A stretch of DNA of 64,000 nucleotides from Candidatus Gastranaerophilales bacterium (GTDB taxonomy: Bacteria; Cyanobacteriota; Vampirovibrionia; Gastranaerophilales; UBA9579). The stretch's first letter is position 1. Each line of letters opens with the position of its first letter. Under the pieces are notes generated by a model, which had not been told where the DNA came from, made no database searches, and saw only the letters and a list, made by a program, of their open reading frames with translations. The position numbers and the translations under genes were made by a program. This document shows, piece by piece, positions 9,828 through 18,716 of the stretch. The stretch is from assembly GCA_028689995.1 (NCBI GenBank), contig JAQVCB010000004.1, positions 1 to 64,000 of the forward strand, in the 5' to 3' direction.

Positions 9828-10960
9828 TAAAAATGGTTAATAATAATAAAAAAATAACAGTTGCAATCACAGGAGGCGGCACAGGTGGACATATTTATCC
9901 CGCTGTTGCTGTAGCTCAAGCATTAAAAACAGATAATGATATAGAAAAAGTTTATTATGTAGGCTGTCCTGATAATATGGAAAAAGAGATAGCCATAAAG
10001 GAAGAATTAGAATTTATACCGGTTTCTATATCAGGCATGCCAAGAAAATTAGGATTTAATATAATTAAATGGTTTTTAAAACTCAATAAGGCTGTCGGTG
10101 ATGCTATTATTCAGTTAAAAAAAATAAAACCGGATGTAATTCTTGGAACTGGCGGATATGTTAGTGGTCCTGTTTTAATTGCGGCAATAATTCTCAGGAT
10201 TCCATTTGTCATTCATGATCCTGATGCACATCCCGGCATAGTAAACAGATTTGTGTCACCGTGGGCAAAAGCGGTATCAGTTGCGTTTGAAGAAGCAAAA
10301 AATTATATCAGCTCGAAAAATATTATAGTAAACGGAAATCCTATAAGATTTGGTATAAACAGTATTAAAAAAGAAGAAGCACTAAAAGAACTGAATTTAG
10401 ATAATTCCAGAAAAACTATTCTTGTTATGGGCGGATCTCAGGGAGCAAAAACAATTAACAATGCAATATTGAATGCTGCACCAGTTTTAATTAATGATTA
10501 CAATTTTCAAATTGTTCATCAGACAGGCAAAAAAAATTATAATGAATATATTGAGCAGCTTTCTCTAAAATGGCCGGAATATAAAGAAAATTCCTGTTAT
10601 ATTGTCAGTCCATATTTTGATAATATGTCAATTCCTCTTGCTGCTGCTGATCTAGCAATATCAAGAGCAGGTTCCCTTAGTATTTCAGAACTTAATTTAA
10701 GCAGTCTGCCTTCAATTTTGATACCATATCCTTATGCTGCAGCTGATCATCAAAGATATAATGCAAAAGCTCTGAAAAAAGCCGGCGCTTCCGCCTATCT
10801 TGAAGATGCTGAATGCAATCAGAATAATTTAATAAAGATGATTTTAGAAATTTTAAATGATGAAGAAAAATTAAAATCTATGAAAACAGCTAATAACAAA
10901 TTAGCAAGGCCTTATGCAACTGATAATTTAGTTAAGATTATAAAATGTGCAAAATTTTGA
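9821..10960 (+). CDS. murG: UDP-GlcNAc--lipid I N-acetylglucosaminyltransferase
   Basis: MurG adds GlcNAc to lipid I, giving lipid II, at the inner face of the cytoplasmic membrane. Motifs visible are GGGTGGHIYPA near the N-terminus, GTGGYVSGP, HDPDAHPG, the UDP-sugar-binding GGSQGAKTIN and ISRAGSLSISEL. An in-frame ATG at 9833 (MVNNNKK) is an alternative start and has AGGAAG at a more usual spacing. It closes the mur cluster. No murC, murB or ftsQ follows. Confidence 0.95.
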   Translation: MLIKMVNNNKKITVAITGGGTGGHIYPAVAVAQALKTDNDIEKVYYVGCPDNMEKEIAIKEELEFIPVSISGMPRKLGFNIIKWFLKLNKAVGDAIIQLKKIKPDVILGTGGYVSGPVLIAAIILRIPFVIHDPDAHPGIVNRFVSPWAKAVSVAFEEAKNYISSKNIIVNGNPIRFGINSIKKEEALKELNLDNSRKTILVMGGSQGAKTINNAILNAAPVLINDYNFQIVHQTGKKNYNEYIEQLSLKWPEYKENSCYIVSPYFDNMSIPLAAADLAISRAGSLSISELNLSSLPSILIPYPYAAADHQRYNAKALKKAGASAYLEDAECNQNNLIKMILEILNDEEKLKSMKTANNKLARPYATDNLVKIIKCAKF

Positions 10961-11019
10961 TATTATGTATAATATATTTCATATAATAATATTAGAAAAA
11001 TTTATAAAGGATAAAAGTA

Positions 11020-11415
11020 ATGGATTTGAATTCTTTAGTGCCATTTTTAATTATTGGTTTTATTATATATATTATTTCAAAAATTATACTAAAAGGAGTT
11101 AAAGAAGAACCTCCCAATCAAATTATGAATTATCTTTATAAACCAGGTTGTTTGTTTGTTGATGTGAGAGAAAATGATAAATTTTTTTCGGCGCATATTC
11201 CAAAATCAGTAAACATTCCAATATCAGAGTTAAAATATTCCTTTAGCAAAATATCAAATGATAAACAGCTTATTTTAATTAGTAGATCCGGTAAAAAAAG
11301 TAAAGCTGCTATTAATATTTTGAAAGACAACGGATATACTACATTAATTAATTTAAAAGGCGGTTTAGTTGCCTGGCAAAAAGCAGGTTATCCATTGGAA
11401 TGCGGTGGTAAATAA
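11020..11415 (+). CDS. Membrane-anchored rhodanese-like protein without catalytic Cys
   Basis: A 131-residue protein with one N-terminal membrane segment (VPFLIIGFIIYIISKIIL) followed by a rhodanese domain (FVDVREND, HIPKSVNIPISEL, LKGGLVAWQKAGYP). In active rhodaneses the loop is C-R-S-G; here it is S-R-S-G-K-K-S, so the sulfur-carrying Cys is replaced by Ser and sulfurtransferase activity is unlikely. It follows murG by 59 bases and is followed by a strong terminator. A binding or scaffold role is inference. Confidence 0.82.
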   Translation: MDLNSLVPFLIIGFIIYIISKIILKGVKEEPPNQIMNYLYKPGCLFVDVRENDKFFSAHIPKSVNIPISELKYSFSKISNDKQLILISRSGKKSKAAINILKDNGYTTLINLKGGLVAWQKAGYPLECGGK

Positions 11416-11429
11416 AGTTTTATATTTAT

Positions 11430-11458
11430 AAAACCCCGTGATTTGATCCGGGGTTTTT
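11430..11458 (+). terminator. Rho-independent terminator after the mur/rhodanese unit
   Basis: A GC-rich stem, AAAACCCCG paired with CGGGGTTTT around a short loop, is followed directly by a T run, 15 bases after the rhodanese-like stop codon. This is a textbook intrinsic terminator and probably ends the murF-to-rhodanese transcript. Confidence 0.85.
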
Positions 11459-11540
11459 AAGCCTCTTATCCAAACAGGCGATTAATACCTACGAAAAAAA
11501 TGCTAGTCTATAATTTAGATAATTTTTCAATCTGGGGGAT

Positions 11541-11900
11541 ATGAAAATGGCTATTAATATATTGTCAAAAGAAGAAGTAAAAAGAAAAGTTGATACAGGC
11601 GAAGATGTTATTATTATCGACGCACGGCCTGAAGAAATTTATACAGAAGACTCTGACCAGATTGAAGGTGCAATTCACCTTCCAGAAGCATTTGAACATG
11701 AAGTATATATGGGTCTTCCTAAGAATAAAGAATATATAATATATGCAAGCAAAGGTAATGAAGATTTAAGCAGGCATATGGCAGATTTTTTGAGAGAAAA
11801 AGGTTTTACTGCTTATGCTCTTAAGGGAGGATATGAAGAATGGCGGGATTCGGCTTTGCCTATTGAACCCATAAATGCTTCAGGAACACCAATGGAATAA
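11541..11900 (+). CDS. Cytoplasmic rhodanese-like protein without catalytic Cys
   Basis: A 119-residue single rhodanese domain: VIIIDARPEEIY, EGAIHLPEAF, then ALKGGYEEWRDSALPIE. The position of the active-site loop reads YASKGNEDLS, with no cysteine, so like its upstream neighbour it looks catalytically dead as a sulfurtransferase. The start ATG has GGGGGAT upstream and lies after the terminator, so it has its own promoter. The function is unknown. Confidence 0.8.
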   Translation: MKMAINILSKEEVKRKVDTGEDVIIIDARPEEIYTEDSDQIEGAIHLPEAFEHEVYMGLPKNKEYIIYASKGNEDLSRHMADFLREKGFTAYALKGGYEEWRDSALPIEPINASGTPME

Positions 11901-11920
11901 AAATTCTTGTCTATATAGTA

Positions 11921-11955
11921 AAAAAGATGGAAGACAATTATCTTCCATCTTTTTT
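11921..11955. terminator. Bidirectional terminator between rhodanese gene and tsf
   Basis: A perfect 14-bp stem (AAAAAGATGGAAGA and its complement) with a six-base loop lies between two convergent genes. A-tract and T-tract on the two sides let it work as an intrinsic terminator in both directions. Confidence 0.85.
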
Positions 11956-11973
11956 CATAGCTACAAATTTATG

Positions 11974-12621
11974 TTAACTTTTCATCTGATTCATGACTTC
12001 ATCAGCAAAGTTTTCGCTTCTTTTTTCAAGTCCTTCGCCAAGAACGTATCTTACAAATCTTCTTATAGTAATTTTTTCGCCAATTTTAGCAATTTTTTCC
12101 TTGATAAGTTCTTCTATAGTTTTGCCAGGATCTTTTACAAAAGCCTGTTCAAGAAGAACTTTTGTTGCCATTAGCTTATCAACTCTGCCTGTAACGATTT
12201 TTTCAACGATTTCAGCAGGTTTACCAGCAAGATCAGCTTTTCCTGATTCAATTCTTTTTTCTTCTTCAATAGTTGAAGCTGGAATTTCATCTCTGGAAAC
12301 AAACTGAGGAGCAGAACTTGCAATATGAAGGCAAATATCTTTAACTAACTGTTTAAATTCTTCTGTTTTTGCAACAAAATCTGTTTCACAGTTTACTTCA
12401 ACCATAACACCAATTTTGCCATTGTGAATATAGGAACCAACTAAACCTTCAGCTGCAATACGTCCCATTTTCTTTTCAGCAGAAGTAATACCTTTTTGTC
12501 TTAAAAATTCTGCCGCTTTATCCATATCTCCGCCGACTTCAACAAGAGCTTTTTTAGCATCCATGAAACCTGCGCCTGTTTTATCTCTTAATTCCTTGAC
12601 TTGTGCCGCACTAACTGACAT
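11974..12621 (-). CDS. tsf: Translation elongation factor Ts
   Basis: EF-Ts is the nucleotide exchange factor that recycles EF-Tu. This 215-residue form has the N-terminal UBA-like domain with [15 protein letters not shown] and the core motif [10 protein letters not shown]. The length corresponds to a short-type EF-Ts with one main dimerisation core. GGAGG precedes the ATG. It lies 17 bases downstream of rpsB in the usual rpsB-tsf operon. Confidence 0.97.
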   Translation of the reverse strand: MSVSAAQVKELRDKTGAGFMDAKKALVEVGGDMDKAAEFLRQKGITSAEKKMGRIAAEGLVGSYIHNGKIGVMVEVNCETDFVAKTEEFKQLVKDICLHIASSAPQFVSRDEIPASTIEEEKRIESGKADLAGKPAEIVEKIVTGRVDKLMATKVLLEQAFVKDPGKTIEELIKEKIAKIGEKITIRRFVRYVLGEGLEKRSENFADEVMNQMKS

Positions 12622-12638
12622 TGTCTATCCTCCAAAAA

Positions 12639-13487
12639 TTATTCTTCGATGGTTTCTTCTTTAATTTGCTCTTCTGCTGGAAGTTCATCAGCAACTGCAA
12701 AACTCTCTTTAGAAGATTCTTCCAAAGCTTCTGCTGTTACACCGGCATCTTCTGCTTTAACTTCTTCGATTTTTGCAGGTAAAGCTTCTTTTCCGGCACT
12801 TTCTCTTAATTTATGTCCTTCAATGACAGCATCAGCAATTTTGCCTGTGATTAACTTGATAGCTCTTATCGCATCATCATTTCCAGGAATTACATAATCA
12901 ATATCATCTGGATCGCAATTTGTATCAACAATGCCAACAATTGGAATACCAATTTTATTCGCTTCTTTAATAGCAATTAATTCTCTTTTCTGATCAACAA
13001 TAAAGATTACATCAGGAAGTCCTCTCATGGTTTTTATTCCGCCGAGAGTTCCCATAAGTTTATTAAGCTGTCTTGTAAGAGAAGCAACTTCTTTTTTAGG
13101 TAAACGATCGAAATGACCGCTGTTTTTGAATTCTTCCAGTTCTCTAAGTTTGTTAACTCTTGATCTGATTGTTTCAAAGTTTGTTAATGTACCACCCAGC
13201 CAGCGTCTATTAATGAAATAAGCACCACATCTGTTTGCTTCTTCTTCAATTATCTCGCAAGCCTGCTTTTTTGTTCCCACAAATACAACATTTTTGCCTC
13301 TTGCAGCATAATCTCTAACGAGTTCATAAGCTTTATCAAGCATAACTGTTGTTTTTTGAAGATCTAAAATATATATTCCATTTCTTTCTCCGAAGATGTA
13401 TTTTTTCATCTTTGGATTCCAGCGTTTTGTCTGGTGGCCGAAATGTACTCCAGCTTCTAAAAGTTCTATCATTGACGCAACTGGCAT
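12639..13487 (-). CDS. rpsB: 30S ribosomal protein S2
   Basis: A ribosomal small-subunit protein, recognised from [19 protein letters not shown], the WLGGTLTNF segment and GIVDTNCDP. At 282 residues it is about 40 longer than typical S2. The extra length is an acidic C-terminal tail rich in Glu and Ala. AGGAG precedes the ATG. It is first in the rpsB-tsf operon. Its promoter must lie in the 370-base gap upstream. Confidence 0.97.
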   Translation of the reverse strand: MPVASMIELLEAGVHFGHQTKRWNPKMKKYIFGERNGIYILDLQKTTVMLDKAYELVRDYAARGKNVVFVGTKKQACEIIEEEANRCGAYFINRRWLGGTLTNFETIRSRVNKLRELEEFKNSGHFDRLPKKEVASLTRQLNKLMGTLGGIKTMRGLPDVIFIVDQKRELIAIKEANKIGIPIVGIVDTNCDPDDIDYVIPGNDDAIRAIKLITGKIADAVIEGHKLRESAGKEALPAKIEEVKAEDAGVTAEALEESSKESFAVADELPAEEQIKEETIEE

Positions 13488-13858
13488 AATCGGTACTTTC
13501 TCCTTTTATTTCTATTCGCTAACAATTACTTTCCATTAATTACATTTGGAATTAACATGTAAGATAATAACATAAACAAAAAATACTACCCATATTTCCA
13601 TAATTGGACATGGATTAGCCTAAAAAGTATAATATAAGCAAAATAAAAAAACACTACAAGCAAAATTTAGTTCTTAACACTTGTAACAATCTCATCGCCA
13701 AATTGGTTCGCGGAAGCAGGGAAATTCTGAATTTAAAATTTATTCTGGTTTATAAATACAGGAAACTGGGAATAATACAATTGTAGTAGTTGGCTCAAGT
13801 ATTTGTTAAATAAGATAATTTTGGTTTTACTCGTCTGTAATTAAAAAGAGAAGAACAA
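13488..13858. other. Intergenic region between divergent rpsB and the HNH gene
   Basis: About 370 bases without a convincing gene. It must hold the leftward promoter and leader of rpsB-tsf and the rightward promoter of the HNH gene. I see AT-rich stretches but no repeat copy, no tRNA and no clear terminator. An S2-binding autoregulatory leader is possible near 13488-13560, but I could not assign a structure. Confidence 0.4.
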
Positions 13859-14350
13859 ATGGAAAAAGTCTTATTGCTCAACGCCACTTATGAACCTCTA
13901 AATGTCTGCACCTGGCAGCGTGCACTCAAGCTTATTGTTAAAGGTAAAGCTGAAGAAGTTGAGCATAATGACTGTTTAATTAATCAGACTATTTGTGCTC
14001 CTACAGTTATAAGACTTCGTTATTATGTGGTAGTTCCTTACAAGGAACTACCTTTTAACAAGAAAAATGTTTATCACAGAGATAATCATACATGCCAGTA
14101 TTGCGGTAAAAAATCTTCAGATCTGACAATTGATCATGTCATTCCAAAATCAAAAGGCGGTAAAAATTCATGGGAAAACGTGGTTGCGGCATGCACAAAA
14201 TGCAACAATAAAAAGGCAAATAAAACTCCTCTGGAGTCTGGAATGAAATTGTCTAAAAAACCCGGCAGACCGACTAATTATCTTGAATTTGAACTCACGA
14301 AATATTCAAGTGAAAATTTTGACGACTGGCAAAAATACACTGCAAGCTGA
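13859..14350 (+). CDS. HNH endonuclease, small cyanobacterial-type
   Basis: A 163-residue protein with an N-terminal block (VLLLNATYEPLNVCTWQRAL) common to a family of stand-alone HNH proteins, then the nuclease domain: zinc pair CQYC, catalytic LTIDHVIPKSKGG, N in ENVVAACTKCNNKK with the second zinc pair CTKC. All HNH and zinc residues appear intact. The biological role of this family is unclear. It is not an IscB (no RuvC or bridge-helix part), and no restriction methylase lies nearby. It is followed directly by a repeat block. Confidence 0.85.
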   Translation: MEKVLLLNATYEPLNVCTWQRALKLIVKGKAEEVEHNDCLINQTICAPTVIRLRYYVVVPYKELPFNKKNVYHRDNHTCQYCGKKSSDLTIDHVIPKSKGGKNSWENVVAACTKCNNKKANKTPLESGMKLSKKPGRPTNYLEFELTKYSSENFDDWQKYTAS

Positions 14351-14375
14351 TTTTAATAAATAGTTCAAAAGTTTT

Positions 14376-14850
14376 CCACGTTTGAATCGGTAAATTTGCT
14401 AATTCGTCGGAACAATGTCTAACTATAATGAATTATATAGATCGTTGTTCCTCCTCACCCACAAGGGGCAGAGCAAATTTACCTGTATATGTCGCTCATA
14501 AGAACTGCACAAAACTTTCATATACTACAAAAATTACCTGTTGCTGACAATTATTTTTCATTTATTTTAATTTTGTTTTAGTTAGAAGCTGTCTTGTTAA
14601 AGTTGAATCGCCTTGCCAAGCAAGCCGCTTGCAACTTTAACCGCAGTCCAAAAATCGAGCCTGTATTTATATCATAATTTGATTTTTACATTGTTAGCCA
14701 GACAGGCTCTTAGAAGTTTTTAAAATGCAGAAATTCAGGTTTTTATAGTCAAGATAGTTATATTGTGTGGATATTTATCCGCAACAGGTAATTTTCTACG
14801 TCGATGAAAAGTTTTTAGCATTTCTAATTCGCTTTTTGTTAAATATTAAA
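14376..14850 (+). repeat. Family A structured element, copy A1
   Basis: This gene-free stretch has two successive long-range hairpin domains. Domain 1 pairs GGTAAATTTGCT (14389-14400) with AGCAAATTTACC (14472-14483), enclosing a second stem GGAACAATG/CGTTGTTCC. A conserved linker (TGTCGCTCATAAGAACTGCA) leads to domain 2, whose arms AAAATTACCTGTTGC (14530-14544) and GCAACAGGTAATTTT (14781-14795) match perfectly over 15 bp. Copies A2 (42.3 kb), A3 (56.6 kb) and a diverged reversed copy A4 (31.1-31.5 kb) share the plan. A1 also contains a 121-bp insertion. Confidence 0.85.
14589..14709. mobile_element. Short non-autonomous insertion within A1, with 7-bp duplication
   Basis: Compared with copy A2, A1 has 121 extra bases at this point. 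The direct repeat TTAGAAG stands on both sides (14582-14588 and 14710-14716), while A2 has a single TTAGAAG. The insert begins near GCTGTCT and ends AGACAGGCTC, giving short imperfect inverted ends, and contains the stem GTTAAAGTTG/CAACTTTAAC. The matching end sequence GACAGGCTC also occurs near 32140. It has no coding capacity. The pattern fits a MITE-like insertion with target-site duplication. Confidence 0.7.
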
Positions 14851-14867
14851 CAATTTAGAATCTTCTA

Positions 14868-14978
14868 GTTTCAAGGAGTCATCTTGAGCGAAGCGGTAGC
14901 GAAGTCGAAAGATCTTACCAAATTTGAAGTAATTTTATAATGTTGGTAAGATACTTCGATTTCGCTCGGCATGACATT
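14868..14978 (+). repeat. Family D palindromic repeat next to A1
   Basis: About 110 bases bounded by GTCATCTTGAGCGAAGC and, inverted, TTCGCTCGGCATGACA, with inner arms GATCTTACCAA and TTGGTAAGAT. This resembles the dispersed GTCATCCTGAG-type repeats found in many bacterial genomes. A close relative follows copy A2 at 42652-42761. Confidence 0.75.
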
Positions 14979-15162
14979 TAAAATAAAAAAAGCCTTTATA
15001 TTTAAAATCCCATTTAAACTACACCTTTTAGATGAAATTTTGCCAAAAGCATCAAGTTTAAAAAAATACTTCCGATATAAAAAATAGGGTCATATCATGA
15101 CTTTTAGTTTTTTATTATTAAAATTCTAAGTATGAAATTAAGAATGGTGAAGAGAAGGTAAG

Positions 15163-15399
15163 ATGGCATTAAATCTTGTTAATTTTATTGGAAATCTGTT
15201 TCCGGCAACTCAGACATCGTCTATTACAAAGGTTACTCCAAAACAAAGCAGTAATCCTTTTGCAAGCCCATTTATAGGTACACAAAATAGTAATCAAAAT
15301 ATGTATGGACAGAATAAACCTGTTTCAGGCGGATATTTTGCAGGTTATTATAACGGCAAACCAAATATTGTCGGTTCAAGACTCTTTATAGACGTATAA
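15163..15399 (+). CDS. Small Ser/Asn/Gly-rich protein, unknown
   Basis: A 78-residue ORF with AGAAGG upstream of its ATG. I do not recognise it. It has a hydrophobic start (LNLVNFIGNLF), a Ser/Thr/Asn/Gln-rich middle and a Gly/Tyr-rich end (GGYFAGYYNGKPN). It has no clear signal peptide. It resembles in style the 142-residue protein at 49.8 kb (low complexity, Asn/Gln-rich, stand-alone), and both may be lineage-specific. It follows the repeat block and is transcribed separately. Confidence 0.5.
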   Translation: MALNLVNFIGNLFPATQTSSITKVTPKQSSNPFASPFIGTQNSNQNMYGQNKPVSGGYFAGYYNGKPNIVGSRLFIDV

Positions 15400-15411
15400 T
15401 ATTGCATTGAT

Positions 15412-15520
15412 ACTGGATCATCGCCCCAACTTTCAGCCTCAGTTCGCTTTCGCTTTCTAAGGTCGGCTACGGAAAAATTCTAATTTTTTGGAAAAATTGA
15501 ATTTTTCCGTAGCCTCTATA
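15412..15520. repeat. Family F hairpin repeat, copy F1
   Basis: A perfect 16-bp stem, GGCTACGGAAAAATTC at 15465-15480 with its complement at 15499-15514, around an 18-base loop. Upstream it shares (in reverse orientation) the CCGACC...CTGGATCAT block with a second copy at 60.2-60.3 kb. It lies between the small protein gene and the M55 peptidase gene and could also act as a terminator or leader structure. Confidence 0.6.
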
Positions 15521-15569
15521 GCAACTATGTTATAGTATTTTGTAGTGTTAACAAAATTTGGAGCAAATA

Positions 15570-16391
15570 ATGTTCAACATATATATTTCTGCTGATCTTG
15601 AAGGAACTAACGGCGTTGTTTATCCGCATCAAACAGTAGAATCCGGCGGAGAAGCATATTTCAAATCAGTTGAACAACAGCATAAGGAATTAAACTGTAT
15701 TGTTGAATCCCTGCTTGAATTAAATGCTGATAAAATAACTGTCAATGATGCACATGGAAGCATGGAGAATTTAAACCTTGCCGAATTAAATCCCGACGTT
15801 CACCTTGTAACAGGCAAACCTAAACCTGTTTCAATGATGGCAGGACTTGATGAGACATATACTTGCGCAATTTTATCAGGTTATCATGCCAAAGCCGGCT
15901 CAAAAGAAGGCGTATTAGCCCATACCATTTCCTCTATTTTTAAAAGTGTAAAATTAAACGGTGATTATGTCGGTGAAATTGAACTTAATGCTATATATGC
16001 AGGATTAAAAAACGTTCCGGTTATCCTGCTGACAGGAGATAACATTGTCTGCGATGAAGCTTTAAATACAGGCAAAAATATAACAACAGTTTGTACCAAA
16101 ACCGCAATCTCTTATACTTCAGCTATATGCAAACCAAATGAACATCTATTTCAAGAATTAAAAACAGCGATTATAACCGCAGTTAAAAATAAGGAAAATT
16201 GGACTTTATACAAAAAAAGTTCTCCATATACTCTTGAAATTGATTTTGTAGACAGAAAACATGCTGATATTGCAGAATTTACACCCGGCATTAAAAGAAT
16301 TTCCGCATCAGAAATTACCTTTTCTTCAGATGACTACGAAGAAGTATATAAATTACTACAATTTTTCGCAGCCACTTTATCCAATATTTAA
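15570..16391 (+). CDS. M55 family peptidase, D-aminopeptidase DppA-like
   Basis: The protein matches the M55 zinc peptidases, whose best known member, Bacillus DppA, cleaves D-alanyl peptides. Metal-ligand motifs are intact: SADLEG (Asp9, Glu11), VNDAHGS, ILSGYHAKAG, LAHTISS and VGEIELNA. The ORF track begins at TTG 15558; I choose ATG 15570 because GGAG sits seven bases before it. The enzyme has no signal peptide, so it acts in the cytoplasm, perhaps on recycled cell-wall peptides. It stands alone between repeat F1 and a convergent gene. Confidence 0.85.
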   Translation: MFNIYISADLEGTNGVVYPHQTVESGGEAYFKSVEQQHKELNCIVESLLELNADKITVNDAHGSMENLNLAELNPDVHLVTGKPKPVSMMAGLDETYTCAILSGYHAKAGSKEGVLAHTISSIFKSVKLNGDYVGEIELNAIYAGLKNVPVILLTGDNIVCDEALNTGKNITTVCTKTAISYTSAICKPNEHLFQELKTAIITAVKNKENWTLYKKSSPYTLEIDFVDRKHADIAEFTPGIKRISASEITFSSDDYEEVYKLLQFFAATLSNI

Positions 16392-16485
16392 AATTATATT
16401 AAAACGAGTTTGTATTTCCTAAGGCTTTAAATAATCCTATATAAAATAATTTAATCATCTTATCAGCAACGAGTATATAGAAGTA

Positions 16486-16824
16486 TTATTCAGTTTTTTC
16501 TGACATCATTTCAGGTGTAATGCCTTGCGCTTTGAGATTATCAATAAATGTTTGAGCAGCCTTTCTTTGGACTTCAGGAGGGATAATTCTTAAAAGTTCA
16601 ATGGTTCTAGATAAAACAGGATTAGCGTCATACCATCGATTACCCTTTATCAAACTTTTAACTGATTCATAATATGAATCAATTGTTTCTTTCCCAACTT
16701 GTGCTTCAATTCTGGAAATAAATATTTCTGCCTGTTCAATAAGATCATCCTGATAGTATTGCAATAAATCCATTACTTCCATTAATATTGGATCATGATC
16801 GTACCATCTTTTATATTGACCCAT
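16486..16824 (-). CDS. Small protein with duplicated RWYD motif, unknown
   Basis: A 112-residue, probably all-helical soluble protein that I cannot assign. It contains an internal repeat: RWYDHDPILMEVMDLLQ near residue 6 and RWYDANPVLSRTIELLR near residue 62, each followed by a helix ending in a FI-x-x-(I/L) pattern. This points to duplication of a unit of about 55 residues. GAGGT precedes the ATG. It lies downstream of murA on the same strand, about 80 bases away, and could be co-transcribed. Confidence 0.65.
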   Translation of the reverse strand: MGQYKRWYDHDPILMEVMDLLQYYQDDLIEQAEIFISRIEAQVGKETIDSYYESVKSLIKGNRWYDANPVLSRTIELLRIIPPEVQRKAAQTFIDNLKAQGITPEMMSEKTE

Positions 16825-16902
16825 GTGTGATAACCTCAGATTTTTCTTTATACAGGTTTATTACCTTTTGTTTTACCTTGATAGAGAGTTTCTATTTACT
16901 TG

Positions 16903-18237
16903 TTATACCTCATAGCTTTGAGAGATAGGTGAATTTGATTGAATATGGGCATCAACACCAGATACATCATCAACAACTCTGGTAATATTTGCACCTAGCA
17001 TACTTAATTTATGCTCGAGTATTTCATAGCCCCTGTCTATATGATGTAAATTTTCAATTTCACAGGTTCCATTAGCACATAGACTGGCTACAATTAAAGC
17101 AGCTCCGGCTCTCAGGTCACTTGCTTTTACTTGAGTTCCTGTTAAAAATTTAACACCCTTAATTATAGCATGATTACCTTCTTGTTGAATATCAGCACCC
17201 ATTCTCCTTAATTCACCGACATGACGGAATCTATTTTCATAAATACTTTCCGTAACGATGCTTATACCTTTAGATACGGCCATAATAGACATAAATGGTG
17301 ACTGAAGATCAGTTGGGAATCCCGGATAAGGTTGTGTAACCATATCAGCAGCTCTTGTCCTGTTAACACAGTTTACTTCAATACTAAAAGGATCAATTAT
17401 TGTTGTTGTAGCGCCCATTTCAGTAAGTTTACTAAGCACAGAACTTAAATGATTCGGAAATACATTTCTTACTATTGCATGCCCTCTTGTAGCAACAATT
17501 GCCGCAATATAAGTACCTGCTTCAATTCTGTCAGGAACAGTTGTATATACAGTAGAATGAAGATCCTTCTGCTTTACACCGTTGATAACTATTTCAGAAG
17601 TTCCTGCTCCTGAAATATCTGCACCAATTGAATTTAAAAAGTTTGCAAGGTCAACAATTTCAGGTTCTTGAGCTGCATTATTTATTATAGAAGATCCTTC
17701 AGCGAGAACTGCTGCAAGCATCAGGTTCTCAGTAGCTCCTACGCTGGGTCTATCGAGGTGAATTTCTGCCCCGACAAGTTTTGTCGCTTTTGCAACAACA
17801 TATCCGCCTTCAATCTTAACCTGAGCACCAAGAGCTTCAAGTCCTTTTATATGAAGGTCAATACGTCTTTCACCTATTGCACAACCGCCGGGCAATGCAA
17901 CTCTAGCTTCTTTGCATCTACCGAGTAAGGCTCCAAGTACAATAAAAGAAGCTCTCATTTTGCTGACCAATTCATAACAAGCTTCATAATTCGTAATATG
18001 TTTTGCATTTATTATTAAAGATTTTTCCGAAGGTTTGTATTCTGTTTTAACTCCCAAATGATTGATAACTTCAATCATTGTCTGAACATCACTCAATTCC
18101 GGAACATTATGTATTTCACAAATATCATCTAATAAAAGTGCAGCAGCCATTAGCTTTAAAACAGCATTTTTTGCTCCGCCAATCGAGACTTCGCCTTTTA
18201 GTTGCCTGCCTCCTTTTATTATTATCCTTTCACTCAA
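16903..18237 (-). CDS. murA: UDP-N-acetylglucosamine 1-carboxyvinyltransferase
   Basis: MurA transfers enolpyruvate from PEP to UDP-GlcNAc, the first committed step of peptidoglycan synthesis. Motifs are IGGAKNAVLKLMAA near the N-terminus (Lys-Asn pair), SKMRASFIVLG, the active-site Cys in LPGGCAIGERRIDLH and YPGFPTDLQ. The Cys residue implies a fosfomycin-sensitive type. The ORF track starts at a GTG giving 453 residues. I prefer the TTG nine codons later (MSERIIIKGG), because AGGAGG lies seven bases before it and this start matches the usual N-terminus. Confidence 0.94.
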   Translation of the reverse strand: MSERIIIKGGRQLKGEVSIGGAKNAVLKLMAAALLLDDICEIHNVPELSDVQTMIEVINHLGVKTEYKPSEKSLIINAKHITNYEACYELVSKMRASFIVLGALLGRCKEARVALPGGCAIGERRIDLHIKGLEALGAQVKIEGGYVVAKATKLVGAEIHLDRPSVGATENLMLAAVLAEGSSIINNAAQEPEIVDLANFLNSIGADISGAGTSEIVINGVKQKDLHSTVYTTVPDRIEAGTYIAAIVATRGHAIVRNVFPNHLSSVLSKLTEMGATTTIIDPFSIEVNCVNRTRAADMVTQPYPGFPTDLQSPFMSIMAVSKGISIVTESIYENRFRHVGELRRMGADIQQEGNHAIIKGVKFLTGTQVKASDLRAGAALIVASLCANGTCEIENLHHIDRGYEILEHKLSMLGANITRVVDDVSGVDAHIQSNSPISQSYEV

Positions 18238-18264
18238 AAATTTTCCTCCTAATGGATGTCTCAC

Positions 18265-18713
18265 TCATTGAAAAGATTATTAATTTTTTCCTTTAGTTTA
18301 TCTTAATATTAGAACATTTTAATGTAAACTAATTTTTTAGTTCTTAAAGCAATTATACTCGTAGAAAAATAATTTTAATCATTAAATAATATGAAATTTT
18401 TATTGAATTTTAACCATTGATTCTTAGAATGAGCTTACTTTTAAAATAATAACCTTAATTGAAATAATTTTAAAAAAATAAATTAAATACAGCTTAATAC
18501 TTATTCATTCTTGATTTTAAAAAAAATCAATATCCCGGACAATACATAAATGTCTATAACTTTCTAAACTAAACAAAATATTGTAGTAAAATATTATTAG
18601 TTACTTTTTGCTATATTTATGAATATTGTTTTTTTAAATTAAAATATTTCAAAAATAGTCTAATTTAACTTATGTATTTAATATGATTAAATTATCTTTA
18701 TTTAAGGGAGTAA
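18265..18713. other. AT-rich region between divergent murA and ftsH
   Basis: About 450 very AT-rich bases with no supportable ORF. It must contain the divergent promoters of murA and ftsH. I see no copy of the repeat families and no GC-rich hairpin. Confidence 0.4.
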
Positions 18714-18716
18714 TTG

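Noticed and set aside
11875-12174. Plus-strand ORF of 99 residues over tsf
   Set aside because: It is antisense to the well-supported tsf gene and overlaps the terminator; the composition (Phe/Ser/Lys-rich) is typical of a shadow frame.
13859-14350. HNH protein next to a structured repeat as an IscB/omega-RNA-like pair
   Set aside because: The HNH protein is a small stand-alone type without RuvC or bridge-helix parts, and the other family A copies have no HNH neighbour.
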